Positions 12,100 to 23,089 of a stretch of 64,000 nucleotides of DNA are shown piece by piece. The position numbers and the translations under genes are program-made. Source of the DNA: Brachionus manjavacas (Eukaryota > Rotifera > Eurotatoria > Ploima > Brachionidae); the NCBI GenBank assembly GCA_019054805.1, contig JAHQIY010000003.1, positions 2,542,001 through 2,606,000 of the forward strand, read 5' to 3'. The notes beneath the pieces were generated by a model. It had not been told where the DNA came from. It made no database searches and saw nothing but the letters and a program-made list of their open reading frames with translations. The first letter of the stretch is position 1. Each line of letters starts with the position of its first letter.

Positions 12100-12945
12100 A
12101 ACTGGCGTGCAGTTTTCACGTGAATTAATTAATTAAGTGAATTAGTTAGAAAAATATTCAATTTTTTTTTATTAAAAAAAAAAAAATTAATTGAATTGGA
12201 TTTAATTATTTATGAATAAGACAATGAGATTGATTTTAAAAAATGAATTCATTGGTAATTTTTTTATTGAATAAAAAGTAAATAAAACACAAAGCTAAGT
12301 AAAAAAACAAAATTTAATTTATTTTTTTTATTTTCTTTAATTAAAGTTTAAGTCCCATAGTTTAAGACCAATAAAATTGAATCATAGAGATAAGCGAATA
12401 AAAAAGTGAATAAAAACAAACACGAATAAAAGTAAAAAATTGAATTAACAAAGTTTAATAAATGAGTAAGATTTTTAAATAATTAATTTGTGTTCGAATT
12501 CTTTTAATCTTATGACTTTTAGTCTTTTCGGATCTTATGACGTCTAATTGAGCAAGCGGTTTTTTTGTTATCGTTTTTTAAATCGATAATAGTTTTTTAA
12601 TTGTTTAAGTAACTTTCAATATTTATAAGCGGTGATAAATTTATTTAAGCCTTTATGTTCTTAGCACTTCCGTGAAAATAGTGTAAATTTAAAAGAATAA
12701 AGCAATATATGTATGAAAAAAAATCCACACATTTATTTTTAAATGAATTAAGGTTTATTAAGGTAAAATCAGAAAAGCAAAAAATAGAGAATTTGATTGA
12801 ATTCAATTTTTTTTTACTTCCTATTCATTTTTTTTGTTCAATTTTTTCAATACAAAAAAAATTAAATAAAAAAAATATTTCATTGAATATGTTTTTTAAT
12901 TAATCCAATTTTTTTTTTAACTCACGTGAAAACTTCACGCCAGTT
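12100..12945. mobile_element. MITE-like element with ~25-bp terminal inverted repeats
   Basis: The left end reads aactggcgtgcagttttcac and continues gtgaat. The right end, reversed, reads aactggcgtgaagttttcac and continues gtgagt. These are about 23 matches in 26 bases. The same 8-mer, aattataa, lies at 12093-12100 and 12946-12953, a likely target duplication with a 1-base overlap at the left end. The ~845-bp inside is AT-rich and encodes nothing convincing, so the element is non-autonomous. The superfamily is uncertain: an 8-bp duplication would suggest hAT. Confidence 0.7.
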
Positions 12946-12954
12946 AATTATAAT

Positions 12955-13485
12955 TAGTCATTTATTCAACAAATTATGTTAATATTTTTGTTGCATTTTT
13001 TTATTCTAATAAAAAAAGTTAGGCAAAAAAATAAATTCAAAGCTTTATTGAAAAAAATTGTGCTTTTTTTCTTCTTAATTTTTTCCTTTTAACATCGTAA
13101 TGTGTTTTTATTTAGACTAATTTTAAACATTTTCAAAAATACTTAAATTACAATGTTGAAAAGAGTTTTACTACTCAAAGCTATTTAAAAAATTGACTTG
13201 AAAAAAAAATAATTTAAATTTCTTTAAAATCTCATCACTAAAAAGGTTGTGGTGGAGTAGTATCCTATTTTATTAAATTTTTAATTATTCAGGTTAAATT
13301 ATTTGAATTTTACATCTTTTTTATTAGAAGATTTTTGGATACTTGTTTATTGTTTATTGTAAATAATTTAGTTTTAATTGTTTTTGGTGAAAAAATTTTT
13401 TTTGACTTATTTTCTTGGATTTAAAAAAATACTATTTATTAAATAAAAAAACTAAAGAATTATAAAATTCTTTAATAGAAAATTT
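12955..13485. other. AT-rich stretch, nothing recognised
   Basis: Very AT-rich, with no supported gene, RNA or repeat. Confidence 0.5.
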
Positions 13486-13489
13486 ATTC

Positions 13490-13830
13490 TTAACATTCAT
13501 TATCATTTTTTTTGTTGCTTTTGAATATTTCAAGATTTGTAGGATTGAGATTCGTTTTTTCAAATTTTGACAAATCTAAATTAGCAATTTCCTATTCGTT
13601 TGAATCTTCGACTGAGTCAATATTGTTTAAATCCTTGTCTATCACATAACCGAATTTTGATTTTGCTAAATTTTCAATGAATTTTAATTTTTGATCAAAG
13701 GCCAGTTGATTCATTTTCACACGCTATTTTAAATTCTTGAGCTCTTGTTGTACAGTATTGTACTTAGAAATAATTAAAGCAAGATTTTTAAAATCCGTTT
13801 TTTTGGTAATTGTCTTTTTCCATACCCAAG
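13490..13830 (-). pseudogene. Degraded coding remnant, family unknown
   Basis: The minus strand is open over ~110 codons apart from two stops. It reads WKKTITKKTDFKNLALIIS, then a Lys/Asn-rich part ending in KFGYVIDKDLNNIDSVEDSN and LEIFKSNKK. The helical charge pattern looks like real protein, perhaps a transposon ORF or a lost exon. I do not recognise it. Confidence 0.3.
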
Positions 13831-13869
13831 GAACTGAATAGAAAAATTTAGATTTTTTTAGATTTAGAT

Positions 13870-14345
13870 GAAAAACAAAAATTTATAAGCAGAATATTAT
13901 GAAAACTTAAAAAATAAAATATTAAAATAAAGCATTTTATAAAAATTTTATATTTTTAATTTAGTGATTTTATTTTTGATAAGTTTTCTGATATACATTT
14001 AAAAAAAAAATGGATATTGTTATTTTGCGGTATTTGTTTTATTTGAGTTTATGCTCCTTGAGATAAAAAAATTCAAAATAAAGAAAAATTCAATTTGATT
14101 AAATTAAAAAATATAAATGCAAAAATTAGGAGTTTAAATATTTAAGGTTTCAGGAAAAGAATAGATAGACATTTCCTGAACTATTCAATTCTAAAATACT
14201 TTGCACAAGTCACCTCTTACAATAAATCAATTTTTTAAATGTCTTTTTATTATATTTTAACTTACTTTAATTTTTCTTATTTTTTTTTTGCATCTTTATT
14301 TTATTTTTTCTAAATTTTTATTTTTATTTTTTTTTATTTTTTAAT
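13870..14345. other. AT-rich stretch, nothing recognised
   Basis: A/T runs only. No supported feature. Confidence 0.5.
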
Positions 14346-14349
14346 CTGA

Positions 14350-17300
14350 ACAATAATTATTTACTAATTATTGATATTGATAATGCTAATTTAGCTTCGC
14401 TTGTGAAGACTGAAAAGACATATCGAGAGGTCAGAAATGTTTTTAAAAATATTGACAAGCTAGACAAGGGACTAAATAAAAATTTCCATAGAAGAAATTC
14501 AAGAAAAGAAAGATGCTGAGCAACCAAACGAAAATTTACTCTCAAAAATTTATGGTTTTTCAGCCATCCTTAATGAAAAATTTTCGGAAATTTTTGTACA
14601 AACTTAGGTTGGCATAATGTTTAGAGCAGAGCTAATTAGAAAGAGTGATTTGCCGTTAAATGAGCAATAATTTTATAATGGAACCCTCTACAATTAAAAA
14701 AAAATTTATAATAAAAAAACAAGAAAAATGAATAACTTTTGATCACGTGACTCATCTTTTTTGAAATCCAAAAAGATTAATCACTAAAAAGGACCTGCAC
14801 TAGATTTACTTGATCACTTTTAGGGTTCCAACAAGGACTCCGAAGCAAAAAAAAACGTGAATTCACCAATACAATCAAGATAAAAGTCCCAAAAAATTTT
14901 GTACCAACTCGTCTCGTCATTTTCTATGTTCTTAAAAAACCTTTGAACGCTTTAGATCTTGACTCAATCAATTCAATTAGTCCCTACCGCTCAAATTCAA
15001 CTAGGCCAGTTACTTTTAGTGGAGAATTTTACGCTAAAAAACTTTTCAACCAAGAAATCGACATCAAATCAGTCTCAGTCAGAATTTTAGACCTTAATAT
15101 TTTCACTGAGACTTGTCTTTTTAAAGTTCTTCATCTTCCACCAAATGAAGAAGACAAATGTATCGAATCACATTTCCTAAAATCTGGTCTAAAACTAGAC
15201 CATATTATTCGTATAACTCGTGTTAAATGCACCTCAAATGAGTCATATCGTTTCTGGAATTATTCATGTCATTGTAAAGGAAACTTCCATTTCAAATTAA
15301 TTAAAACAAAAAATAATTGGCATCAAAACAATCGATAGGGAAGAGGCATTTGTCTTTAAAGCCGGTGATCCAATTTTATGCAAATGCTGCAATCAGTTTG
15401 GCCATGTTAAGGCTGATTTTCCAACTTATAGAGAACGCTCTTCACTGGTGTGCCGAATTTGTCAAAAAAAAGGACACTTAATCGAAAAACACACTACAGC
15501 AAACATGATCCGTGACGGAGATTTTGACGAAATGAACACAAAAGATAACCTTGATCGTAAAGGAGCTGAAGTTTTTTGCCAAAAACGAAAGAAAATCCTC
15601 TATCTGGGTTCTTCTTTTACGAGGAAATAGAGAAATCGTTTGTTGAAGTGAACAAAATGATAAATTTGATTATTCAAGTAAAAAGCGTACCATTGATGTA
15701 CTAGATAAATCGGTAAATAACGACATCAACTCAAAAAATAGCCGCCTTACTAGTGGACATGGTCTTGAGAATGTGCAATATATTGTTAATATCCAAAACA
15801 ATGAAAATTTAGGTTTTTAAAATACAACAAAGCAAACAGAACAAAAAATGAAATCACAAAAAATCAAATTTGAAAGACAAAAACTGATTAAAAACAAGCC
15901 ATTACACAATCCTCAATACAAAACGAACATCACAAACAAAATCCGAGAAAAATTCAAATACAACAGTCAAAACTTGATGAAAAAAAACAAAAACGGAAGA
16001 TTAACTTTCGCAGTCAAACCTACGTAGAAAGTCACAATTTCAATCCAAAGGGTCATGGGATGAAATAAAAATAGATGCAAATGAAGAAAAAGTTTTTTGA
16101 GCTACAAAAATTACCTATCAATAATCAAACATAGTAATAAATATTGAGACGGTCTAGCTATTTCAGTTAAAGAAGAACTCGGTTTGGCTCGAGACTAATC
16201 ATTTGAAAACTTCTCAGCAGAGCTACTTTACGTTAAAATAAAAAAAAAATGACTATTTGTTTATATTTAGCATTTACAACTCACCTAATAAAATTCGAAA
16301 TTTTGAACTTTTTGAAAAAATCAGCATACTGTAAATAGGATGTTTTGGTCAAAAAGAAAATGGAAATATTTTAGCGAATATAATAAATAAGTTAAGTTTG
16401 TCAACTTTAAATGACAAATCATCCACTATTAACATATTTAAAGGAGAATACTATGAACGACTTGATACATTTTTAGTCTCATCGACTCTCTTAGACATAA
16501 TCAGTGATTTTAGTGTTTTATCAAAACATGATATGACATGTGACCATTTCCAATTTAGATGTTTTTACCAACTCCAACTCAACCTTTAGTTTACTTGTTT
16601 GACGTGTTCGTTTTGTTATTGTTTTTTTGGTACTGTTTGCTGTATTAGAACAATTTTCTTTTAGATATTTTCCTGGTTCGTATTCACCGTTATTTCTCGT
16701 TTTAACCATATCTAAAGATGGATATTAACGACTATCGACAACTCACTATTGATCTAAATAAACAATTAAAAGAAAAAGATAAAATTATTTTAAAACTCGA
16801 AGAAAAAATTAATCATCTAAAAAATAGACTTTCTATAAAAAATACTAACTGTCTTTGTTCTTTAAATTTCCTTGATTCTTATGAAAACTTTAGTGATAGG
16901 CACTGTAGGAGAGTAAGAGATCGATTAGAAAATATTCTGATTGAACTCGATGATAAGTTAATTCCAATTAAGCTCAAAATTCACCTAGTTCAAATCGTTT
17001 TTTATGAAAATGCCAAAAATGATTTGAAAAATAGCTTTAAATTGGAAATTTTAGAAAGACCTTTTTCTCATCATGATCCTAGAAAAGTACTTTATTGTAA
17101 AGATCTTTACTGTCTATCTGATAATGTTTATCATTCTCTTATTTCTGAATTTCAAATACCTTTTCCTAAACTCTAATATCATTAGAGAAATCTTGCTTTA
17201 TGATATTTTCCAAGTAAGGAAAATTCAAATCTAAACTTAGAGATATATGAGAATAAACTCGAGAGTCAAAAAAATGTTAAATTTCTAGGCATTAAGTTTG

Positions 17301-18270
17301 GCTAAAAATTAACATTCAACTCTATGGTTGAAGATATAAAAAAACGCTGCAACTCAAGATTAAGTTAATTAAAATATTGTCAAACAAAAAATGGGGCTTA
17401 AATACTTATACATTAGGTAATCTCTACAAATCATTAATAGGCTCGATTTTAGACTATTCATTTCCCTGTCTAAACTTATTTTCAGAATCAAACATTAAAA
17501 GAATTCGTGCTATTCAAAAACTCAGCAGTTCGATTCATTCTTAAACTAATATATGATAAACCCTCCGACATACTACATAATGAGGCCTTTGATAAACTAA
17601 AACTATTTAAAGTCTCTAACCGACTTTTTGAGTTGTCTGAGAGATATGGACTTAGCCATTCTGTTCCATTAGTAACCAGACTGGTCGAGGAGTACATGAA
17701 GGGTTTCAAATCAAGATTCATCGAATATCCGACTCCACTGTGTAATTGCTACCTAACTATTTCTTCTCATTTTCCTGAAGCTTCAACTTTGTAATCATGC
17801 ATTACATGTAACTTTATTTCTCAATAGATACCCTTTTAATCTCTTTTATTCTAGCCTACTTGATTTAACTGTTAATTTGTTATAAAAAAATAATCATACT
17901 GTTACTAAAAAAAAAATAAAGGCTTTACCCTGAAGAAAGTCTCCGCCGCTGTTAGACTGCAAATGCCTATTCCGAGTTCGATTTGAGTCGGTTTGATTTG
18001 GTTTAAGAGAAAAATAATAAATAAATAAAAAAAGGAACACAATGAATAATTATCAAAATTAAAAAATTCACATTATAAAACATTGATCGCCTGTTATATA
18101 AATACTAAAGCATAATTTATTGTCTTCTTACCCTATTTTACTTTATTTCCTTTATTTTTAAATTTTTTTTTTTTTTTTTTTTTTTTCATTTACTTTTTTT
18201 ATATTTTTTTTGATTTTATTCTGAAGGAGCTTAAGCTCGGTACAGTTTAACAAATAAATAATAAATAAAA
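14350..18270 (+). mobile_element. LINE-B copy 1 (Jockey/CR1-like), mosaic and dead
   Basis: ORF1 remains include an open piece at 14943-15338 and a zinc-knuckle region near 15380-15490 (CCNQFGHVKADFP, then CRICQKKGHLIEKH). The endonuclease region follows at about 16130-16590, ending in a DMTCDHFQF block. Reverse transcriptase sequence resumes only late, at 17177, and the C-terminal block FELSERYGLSHSVPLV is at 17614-17661. The 3' end is gaaggagcttaagctcggta, then an AAATA-rich tail at 18240-18270. Many stops and frame changes are present. The middle (about 16590-17176) is replaced by unrelated sequence with a 152-codon frame. The same family recurs at 24780-31190, 31480-33131, 33140-35117 and in the array. 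Confidence 0.8.
16718..17176 (+). CDS. Hypothetical 152-aa coiled-coil protein inside a LINE
   Basis: This intact frame starts at the first ATG after about 130 bp of non-LINE sequence. Residues 8-45 form a strong coiled-coil pattern (LNKQLKEKDKIILKLEEKI). The rest looks globular and contains HCRRVRDRLENILIELDD and HDPRKVLYCKDLYC. It is not LINE-B ORF1 or ORF2: LINE-B endonuclease sequence ends just before it and late reverse transcriptase sequence (ISLEKSCF-like) begins at its stop codon. So it may be C-terminally cut at the junction. It could be a captured host-gene fragment or part of another transposon. I know no homologue and cannot tell whether it is expressed. Confidence 0.4.
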   Translation: MDINDYRQLTIDLNKQLKEKDKIILKLEEKINHLKNRLSIKNTNCLCSLNFLDSYENFSDRHCRRVRDRLENILIELDDKLIPIKLKIHLVQIVFYENAKNDLKNSFKLEILERPFSHHDPRKVLYCKDLYCLSDNVYHSLISEFQIPFPKL

Positions 18271-18284
18271 TAACATAATAAAAT

Positions 18285-18430
18285 TATTAACCAAATTTGT
18301 GTCAAAGACAAAGACAAACCCAAAGATGCTATCGTAACTTAATTCGGACTTTTTGAGTTTAAAGATTAATTGGTCTGATATATCTGTTTTACCTAAAAAA
18401 CGGTGAAGTACGACTAGCCCCTTAAAAAGC
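18285..18430 (+). mobile_element. Possible tiny fossil of an LTR-type retroelement
   Basis: A short reading contains PKDAIVT followed by FGLFEFK, resembling the Ty3-type reverse transcriptase block that precedes the PFGL motif. It is a broken scrap; no LTRs or other parts are seen. Confidence 0.25.
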
Positions 18431-18479
18431 CTAGCCCTCTTATTGTTTTAAAACTTTTTGAGTATAACTTATGTGTTTT

Positions 18480-19903
18480 TTTTTTTTCATTTACTTTTTT
18501 TATATTTTATTTTAATTGTTTGATACTTAAATGAAAAACTTAAATATTTATTAAATAAATTAGATGCTTTTTTAATTTTTTTTTTATTCATTATTTTTTA
18601 TTTTTTAGATACTAAATTCATTTAATTGGATACAAAAATAATTTGAAGCCATTAAATAATTTATTATTTTAATTGACCTTTTCTATACTAACGGATGCGA
18701 CAACTTGTCACATCATTTCAGACAGACATTCAAATGCCACATGAAACTTGTCACTGACAAGTTAATTTCCGGCATTGTAACTTATGTAAAAATAAAGTTA
18801 CCATTTAAAAAAAATGAAATAATCTCAAAATAAAATGACCACTGCATAATTAAATTAAAAATATAATAAAAAAATTTTGGAATTTAGAAAAAAAGATTTC
18901 TTTTTAATTTAAGGAAACACAACTTTTTTTCAATTGTTCTGAAAAGGAAAATCTTACCAAAAACGTATAATTAAATTATTTTTAAACTTATATTATTTCA
19001 GTAAATTCCCAATTGATTAGGTATATCAAAATATCCATGGCCAAAATTTTTTTCAAAAACAAAATCTAATATTTTTTATTTTTGTTTTTATTTAAAAAAT
19101 AATTTGGCGAAGCCTTGGCCGGTTGGAATGGAGACTTAGTCCTTTCTTTCAGCCACATGATTGATTATTGATACCACATAATGTAAAAAAATCTCATCAT
19201 CAATTCTAAAATCTAATATTTGATAATGCTACAAAAAGATCAGAAAATTGTCTTTTCACATGGTTAAAGCTTCAGAGACAAAAGCCTCCATTTTAGGCCA
19301 AAAAAATTAGTCTAATAAAAGCAATAGCTTTTAACAAACGATCGTCAAGTGTTCTTGTAAATTATTATTTTGTTTTCTTACAATTAAAATTTTTACTTTT
19401 GGTTTCTTCTAGGATTTTAAACATTTAGTTTTTGAAAAATGAGCAAATAAGCTTTAAATTTAGAGTGTTTTTTTTACCTCAAAATTAAAGATTTAAAATA
19501 TTTAAATTTTGAAAGTCTAAACAAAAATAAGGTGTTCAAAATATTTTGATTACGAAATAAAAAAAGAAAGAGAGTTGTTTCTTCATGATGACAGGCGTTT
19601 ATGACATATTTTATTGAAATCTAAAAATTATGAATTCAAACTCGATTAAAAAAAAACAAAACAAAATAAAAGAATTTTCAACCCATGCAGAAAACAAAAC
19701 AATTTTTCCTATTTTCTATTTGTTTGGCAAAAAAATCCAAATCGATTCCTCAAAATTCAATGCCATCTCTTGCATAATTCCAATTTGAATTTTCAATTAA
19801 TTAACTTAAAAATTAATTCATTGCATAAAAATACCTTTCTATTACATAACTTTTCTTACTTTATTCCATTTCGCTTCAAAATTAATTTTTTAAAAAAAAT
19901 ACA
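18480..19903. other. AT-rich upstream region of the protease gene
   Basis: No gene recognised. Near 18700-18765 there are two copies of aacttgtcac, the second forming a 19-bp palindrome. The last 200 bp before the ATG at 19904 contain no clear TATA box that I can defend. Confidence 0.4.
18745..18763. promoter_or_regulatory. 19-bp palindrome aacttgtca-c-tgacaagtt
   Basis: Perfect 9-bp arms around one C, with a further half-site at 18702-18711. It is 1.1 kb upstream of the serine protease start. It could be a binding site for a dimeric factor or a remnant of a small inverted-repeat element. No function is known. Confidence 0.3.
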
Positions 19904-21101
19904 ATGAAATTCGAGTTGTTGTTGCTTATCCTTGTTTTCTTAGTTGAGACCAGACACAGCTACAACCAAACCAACCAATGTGATATTCTTCCAGATTGTG
20001 ACAGTACAGCCAAGTCTAACAAAAAATATTCTAATTTAAATTATCTTTGTTTCTTAAGTATGCGGCAGAATTACCATAGAGCTGAATACCAAAATAATAG
20101 GCGGACAAGAAGCCATACCATTCAGCTGGCCATCAATAGCTCTAATTGTCTTTAATTATAAATTCTACTATTCGCTACAGAATAAAGTGTATCAGTCGAC
20201 TAAATTTTCAATTTGTGGAGGCACTATGATCAACCATGACACAGTGGTGACTGCCGCTCACTGTCTGGTCTCCCAGGTTAGCTATGGACCCGACTTTTTT
20301 AATCGCTACACTAAAAAAGTTACTCCAAACTCATTTTATCCAACTTACGAGTCCATGTATACTGTTTATTTAGGTGTTCATGATATTAGCTCAATACTGG
20401 ACGGAAGGTATTCTTTGCCAGGTCACAAAATAAGCTCTTTCACTCAAGTAACAATTTAAAAAAATATGAAAATGCTTTTTTTTATTTATAATTTCTAGCA
20501 CTACAATTACAGTCAGCTAAAAAATGACATTGCAGTGATTCGTTTGCAAGAGGGGGTCAAATTTAGTGAGAAAATAAAGCCAGCATGCCTGCCTGAATAT
20601 GAAAAGTACCCGCCTGACCGGGACGTGCCTGTGTGGACGGCCGGCTGGGGAAAAACCTCTGTAGTGGGCAGTGTTTCGAACAAACTAAATAATGTTCAAG
20701 TAAAACTCTACGATGCTTCTGCTTGTTCATTCATTTCCTTGTATCATGGGATAAGAGACTGGTCGAATTATTTGTGCGCAGGAGAGCTCGAAGGTGGCAA
20801 AGATTCGTGCCAGGGAGATTCAGGCGGGCCTTTGTTTATTAAAGAAAAAATTGGATACAAACAAAAGTTTGTTCTAATCGGAATTACATCATTCGGAATT
20901 GGATGTGCCGAGCCCGGTCTTGCAGGTGTCTATACAAAAGTTGGTTCTTATTTGTCTTGGATCAAGGAGATATCCCTGGCAAACAAGACTCAGTTGGCCA
21001 AAAATTTTCATTTTATTAATAGATCAAATAATACTTGTTTTAGTTATTTGCTCTTTGTTGTAAATATTTTTATTCTTAATATTTCAATAAAAAAATATTG
21101 A
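19904..21101 (+). CDS. Trypsin-like serine protease (S1 family), three exons, 363 aa
   Basis: Exons are 19904-20003, 20059-20447 and 20499-21101. The introns of 55 and 51 bp have GT/AG ends, and the first holds a ctaac branch-point-like motif. Residues 1-19 are a signal peptide. A short propeptide ends at Lys45 before IIGG (46-49), the activation site. The triad is His101 (TAAHC), Asp173 (NDIAVIRL) and Ser271 (GDSGGP). Asp265 at the base of the pocket predicts cleavage after Arg or Lys. Cys35 may pair with the catalytic domain, as in chymotrypsin-type zymogens. After the domain end (WIKEI) comes an N-glycosylation-type stretch (NRSNNT) and a hydrophobic tail at about 343-361, which could be a membrane anchor or GPI signal. 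The frame closes only with both splices. AATAAA at 21086-21091 overlaps the last codons. It is probably a functional secreted or surface protease; substrate unknown. Confidence 0.9.
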
Positions 21102-21259
21102 GTTTTCAACCTAGATTTGTTTTTCGAAACTAGCTATTAAACAATTTTTTTTTCTATTATTCAATTTTGAAAGTAAATGATATATAATTGGATTAATCTA
21201 AATTGTTAAAATAGTTGGTGTATTTTTTCATCTTTTAATAGAAATTTTAATCTTTGAAA

Positions 21260-21627
21260 TAGTAGTACTAGTAGTAGTAAAAATAAATGCAACTCGAATG
21301 GCGAGTAAAGCCGTATGGCTGTAGCAGTTCTTTGCATTCACACCATTCTCTGTTTCATAAACCACATGTCAAGTTATGTAATGGACAATTTTTAAAAAGT
21401 TCTCATTTAAGCATCTTTGTGTGGCCTCTAAGCTTGTTATTATTTCTTTCAGCATATCTAATTCCACTTTCCAGCCTGATAGATTCAAGATTATTGATTA
21501 TTTTAAAATTTGTATTAAATCGCCTCTTACTCTTCAGTATTCAATGATGTTAGTTTAGTTCTACGCAATCTCTCCTCATAATCAAGGTTTCTGAAGTTTG
21601 AAATCATCTTGATTGCTCTTTGCCAGA
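21260..21627 (-). mobile_element. CR1-like LINE fragment (ORF2 C-terminus and 3' end)
   Basis: The minus strand reads KLQKP, then RVRGDLIQILK, SIRLESGIRYAERNNNKLRG, HTKMLK and ELFKNCPLHN. These correspond to the C-terminal block of CR1-type ORF2 (RGDLIQ, NKLRGH, NCP). The 3' end carries TAC repeats (actactactac) near 21265. It is interrupted by stops and its upstream side is cut off at the hAT element that begins at about 21628, which probably inserted into it. Confidence 0.7.
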
Positions 21628-23010
21628 GTTCGGGAATCAGTAAATTTTTGCGACTCAAGTCTGAGTCCCAATCTTAGCAAGTACAAAAATTGGACTTGAG
21701 TCTGAGTCCCAATTTATTTAAAGTGACTTAAAAGTTGAGTCTTGAGTCTCATTTTTTTTTTGGACTTGAGTCTTGAGTCTGAGTCCTTAAAGAAAATTTT
21801 AATTATATTTAAAAAAATTATTTATTTAAGTCAAATATAATGAAATTTTTTTAATTATTTTGAAATTGATTGAAAAAGGGTTGAAATTGATTGAAACTTC
21901 ATTTGGTGCCTATGTTGTCTTAAGATGTAGCATGTTTTACTGTAGAAACGCTCAATTGAGGCACTGGTTACAGGAACACTCAATATTTTTCTTGCCAATT
22001 TTGAAATAATAGTAAAATTCTCTTCATTCGACTTTCATCACTGAAGTGGATCAATGTAATGTGTGTCTTTGTCACGCATTAAACATCGAGCTTGTTTTTG
22101 ACTTTCAAAAAAACACTTAAGTAAAACATCATATTCCAAATTCTACTGAGTAAAACTCTCGTCTTCATATGTGAGAGTCCACTTCTCACTCTGAGTCTTT
22201 TTTTTTGAAAGCTGGTTAAAAATTTCTGATAATTTTTCATTATCATCCAAGTCCTCAATCATTTGTTTCAATTTATTAATCCAATAATTTTTTTCCTCCA
22301 GCTTTATCCAAGTGAGTCCATAATTCGAGTGTAATATTGACGCAATCCAAAAAAGAGGCTCATTGAAATAATTTTTAAAGCGCCCTCTCTAATTGAATTA
22401 ATGAGGCCTTGGCTTAATTTTCCAAAATAAAATGTCATTGGCTTGATCTTGTTGTCTTTTTTCATCAAAGATTCATGAATTGATTTGAGCTCAATATTGT
22501 GAATAACGGTAAAAAGAGACGAAAGTACTTTCGAAATTGTCACATTGTCGCCTTGAAGCATGTCTGTGCAAATTTGTAGTTCATGTAATATTTGTATTAA
22601 TTCATTTATCCGTGTTGTCTCTTCAGCGTCAAATCTCAATTCATCAATAGATGCTTGTTTTGATTTTTTTTTTTTATTTACCAGATTTGATATCTAGCTC
22701 AATATCTGTTTTGGATAATTTAGAAAAACTTTTAAAAATATAATAAACAGAGTTCCAACGTGTTTCGTTTTTACTTTTTAAACACTTTTTTGACTCTCTT
22801 AAATGGTCATCAATGCGACAAGAATGCTTTGCTTTGTTTATAAAATTACTAACTTTCTTGATTATGCCAATAGCAATGTCTAATTTTAAAACGTCTTTAA
22901 TTGCCAATTGTAATTGTTGTGCAACATATCCAAATCGAGAGACATTATTTGTGATGAGGACATCACTGTGTATGTACTCGGTTCGCTGTGCAGTTGCATG
23001 CACTCGTATT
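21628..23010 (-). mobile_element. Dead hAT-family transposon
   Basis: Minus-strand frames at 22674-23027 and 22304-22639 give FGYVAQQLQLAIKDVLKLD, KSKNETRWNSVYYIFKSF and LQICTDMLQGDNVTISKVL. These are the central blocks of hAT transposases (LQLAIKD, TRWNS, LQGDxVT). Further on (21940-22000) the dimerisation block reads KILSVPVTSASIERFYS. So about the second half of the transposase is present, in order, with frame breaks; the BED finger and first catalytic block are missing. Near its left end are several copies of a gacttgagtctgagtcc motif. The right end runs into AT-rich sequence and then the GC-rich fossil at 23090. Confidence 0.8.
21652..21790. repeat. Subterminal repeats of the hAT element
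   Basis: At least four spaced copies, in both strand senses, of variants of gacttgagtctgagtcc (near 21652, 21691, 21733 and 21762). Subterminal clusters of short motifs at hAT ends are known transposase-binding sites. Their place next to the transposase end fits that role. Confidence 0.6.
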
Positions 23011-23089
23011 TCATATTTATATTTCATACTTATTTATTTTATTTATTTCATTTTCATACATATTTCTTTTTATTTATATAATGTCATTT

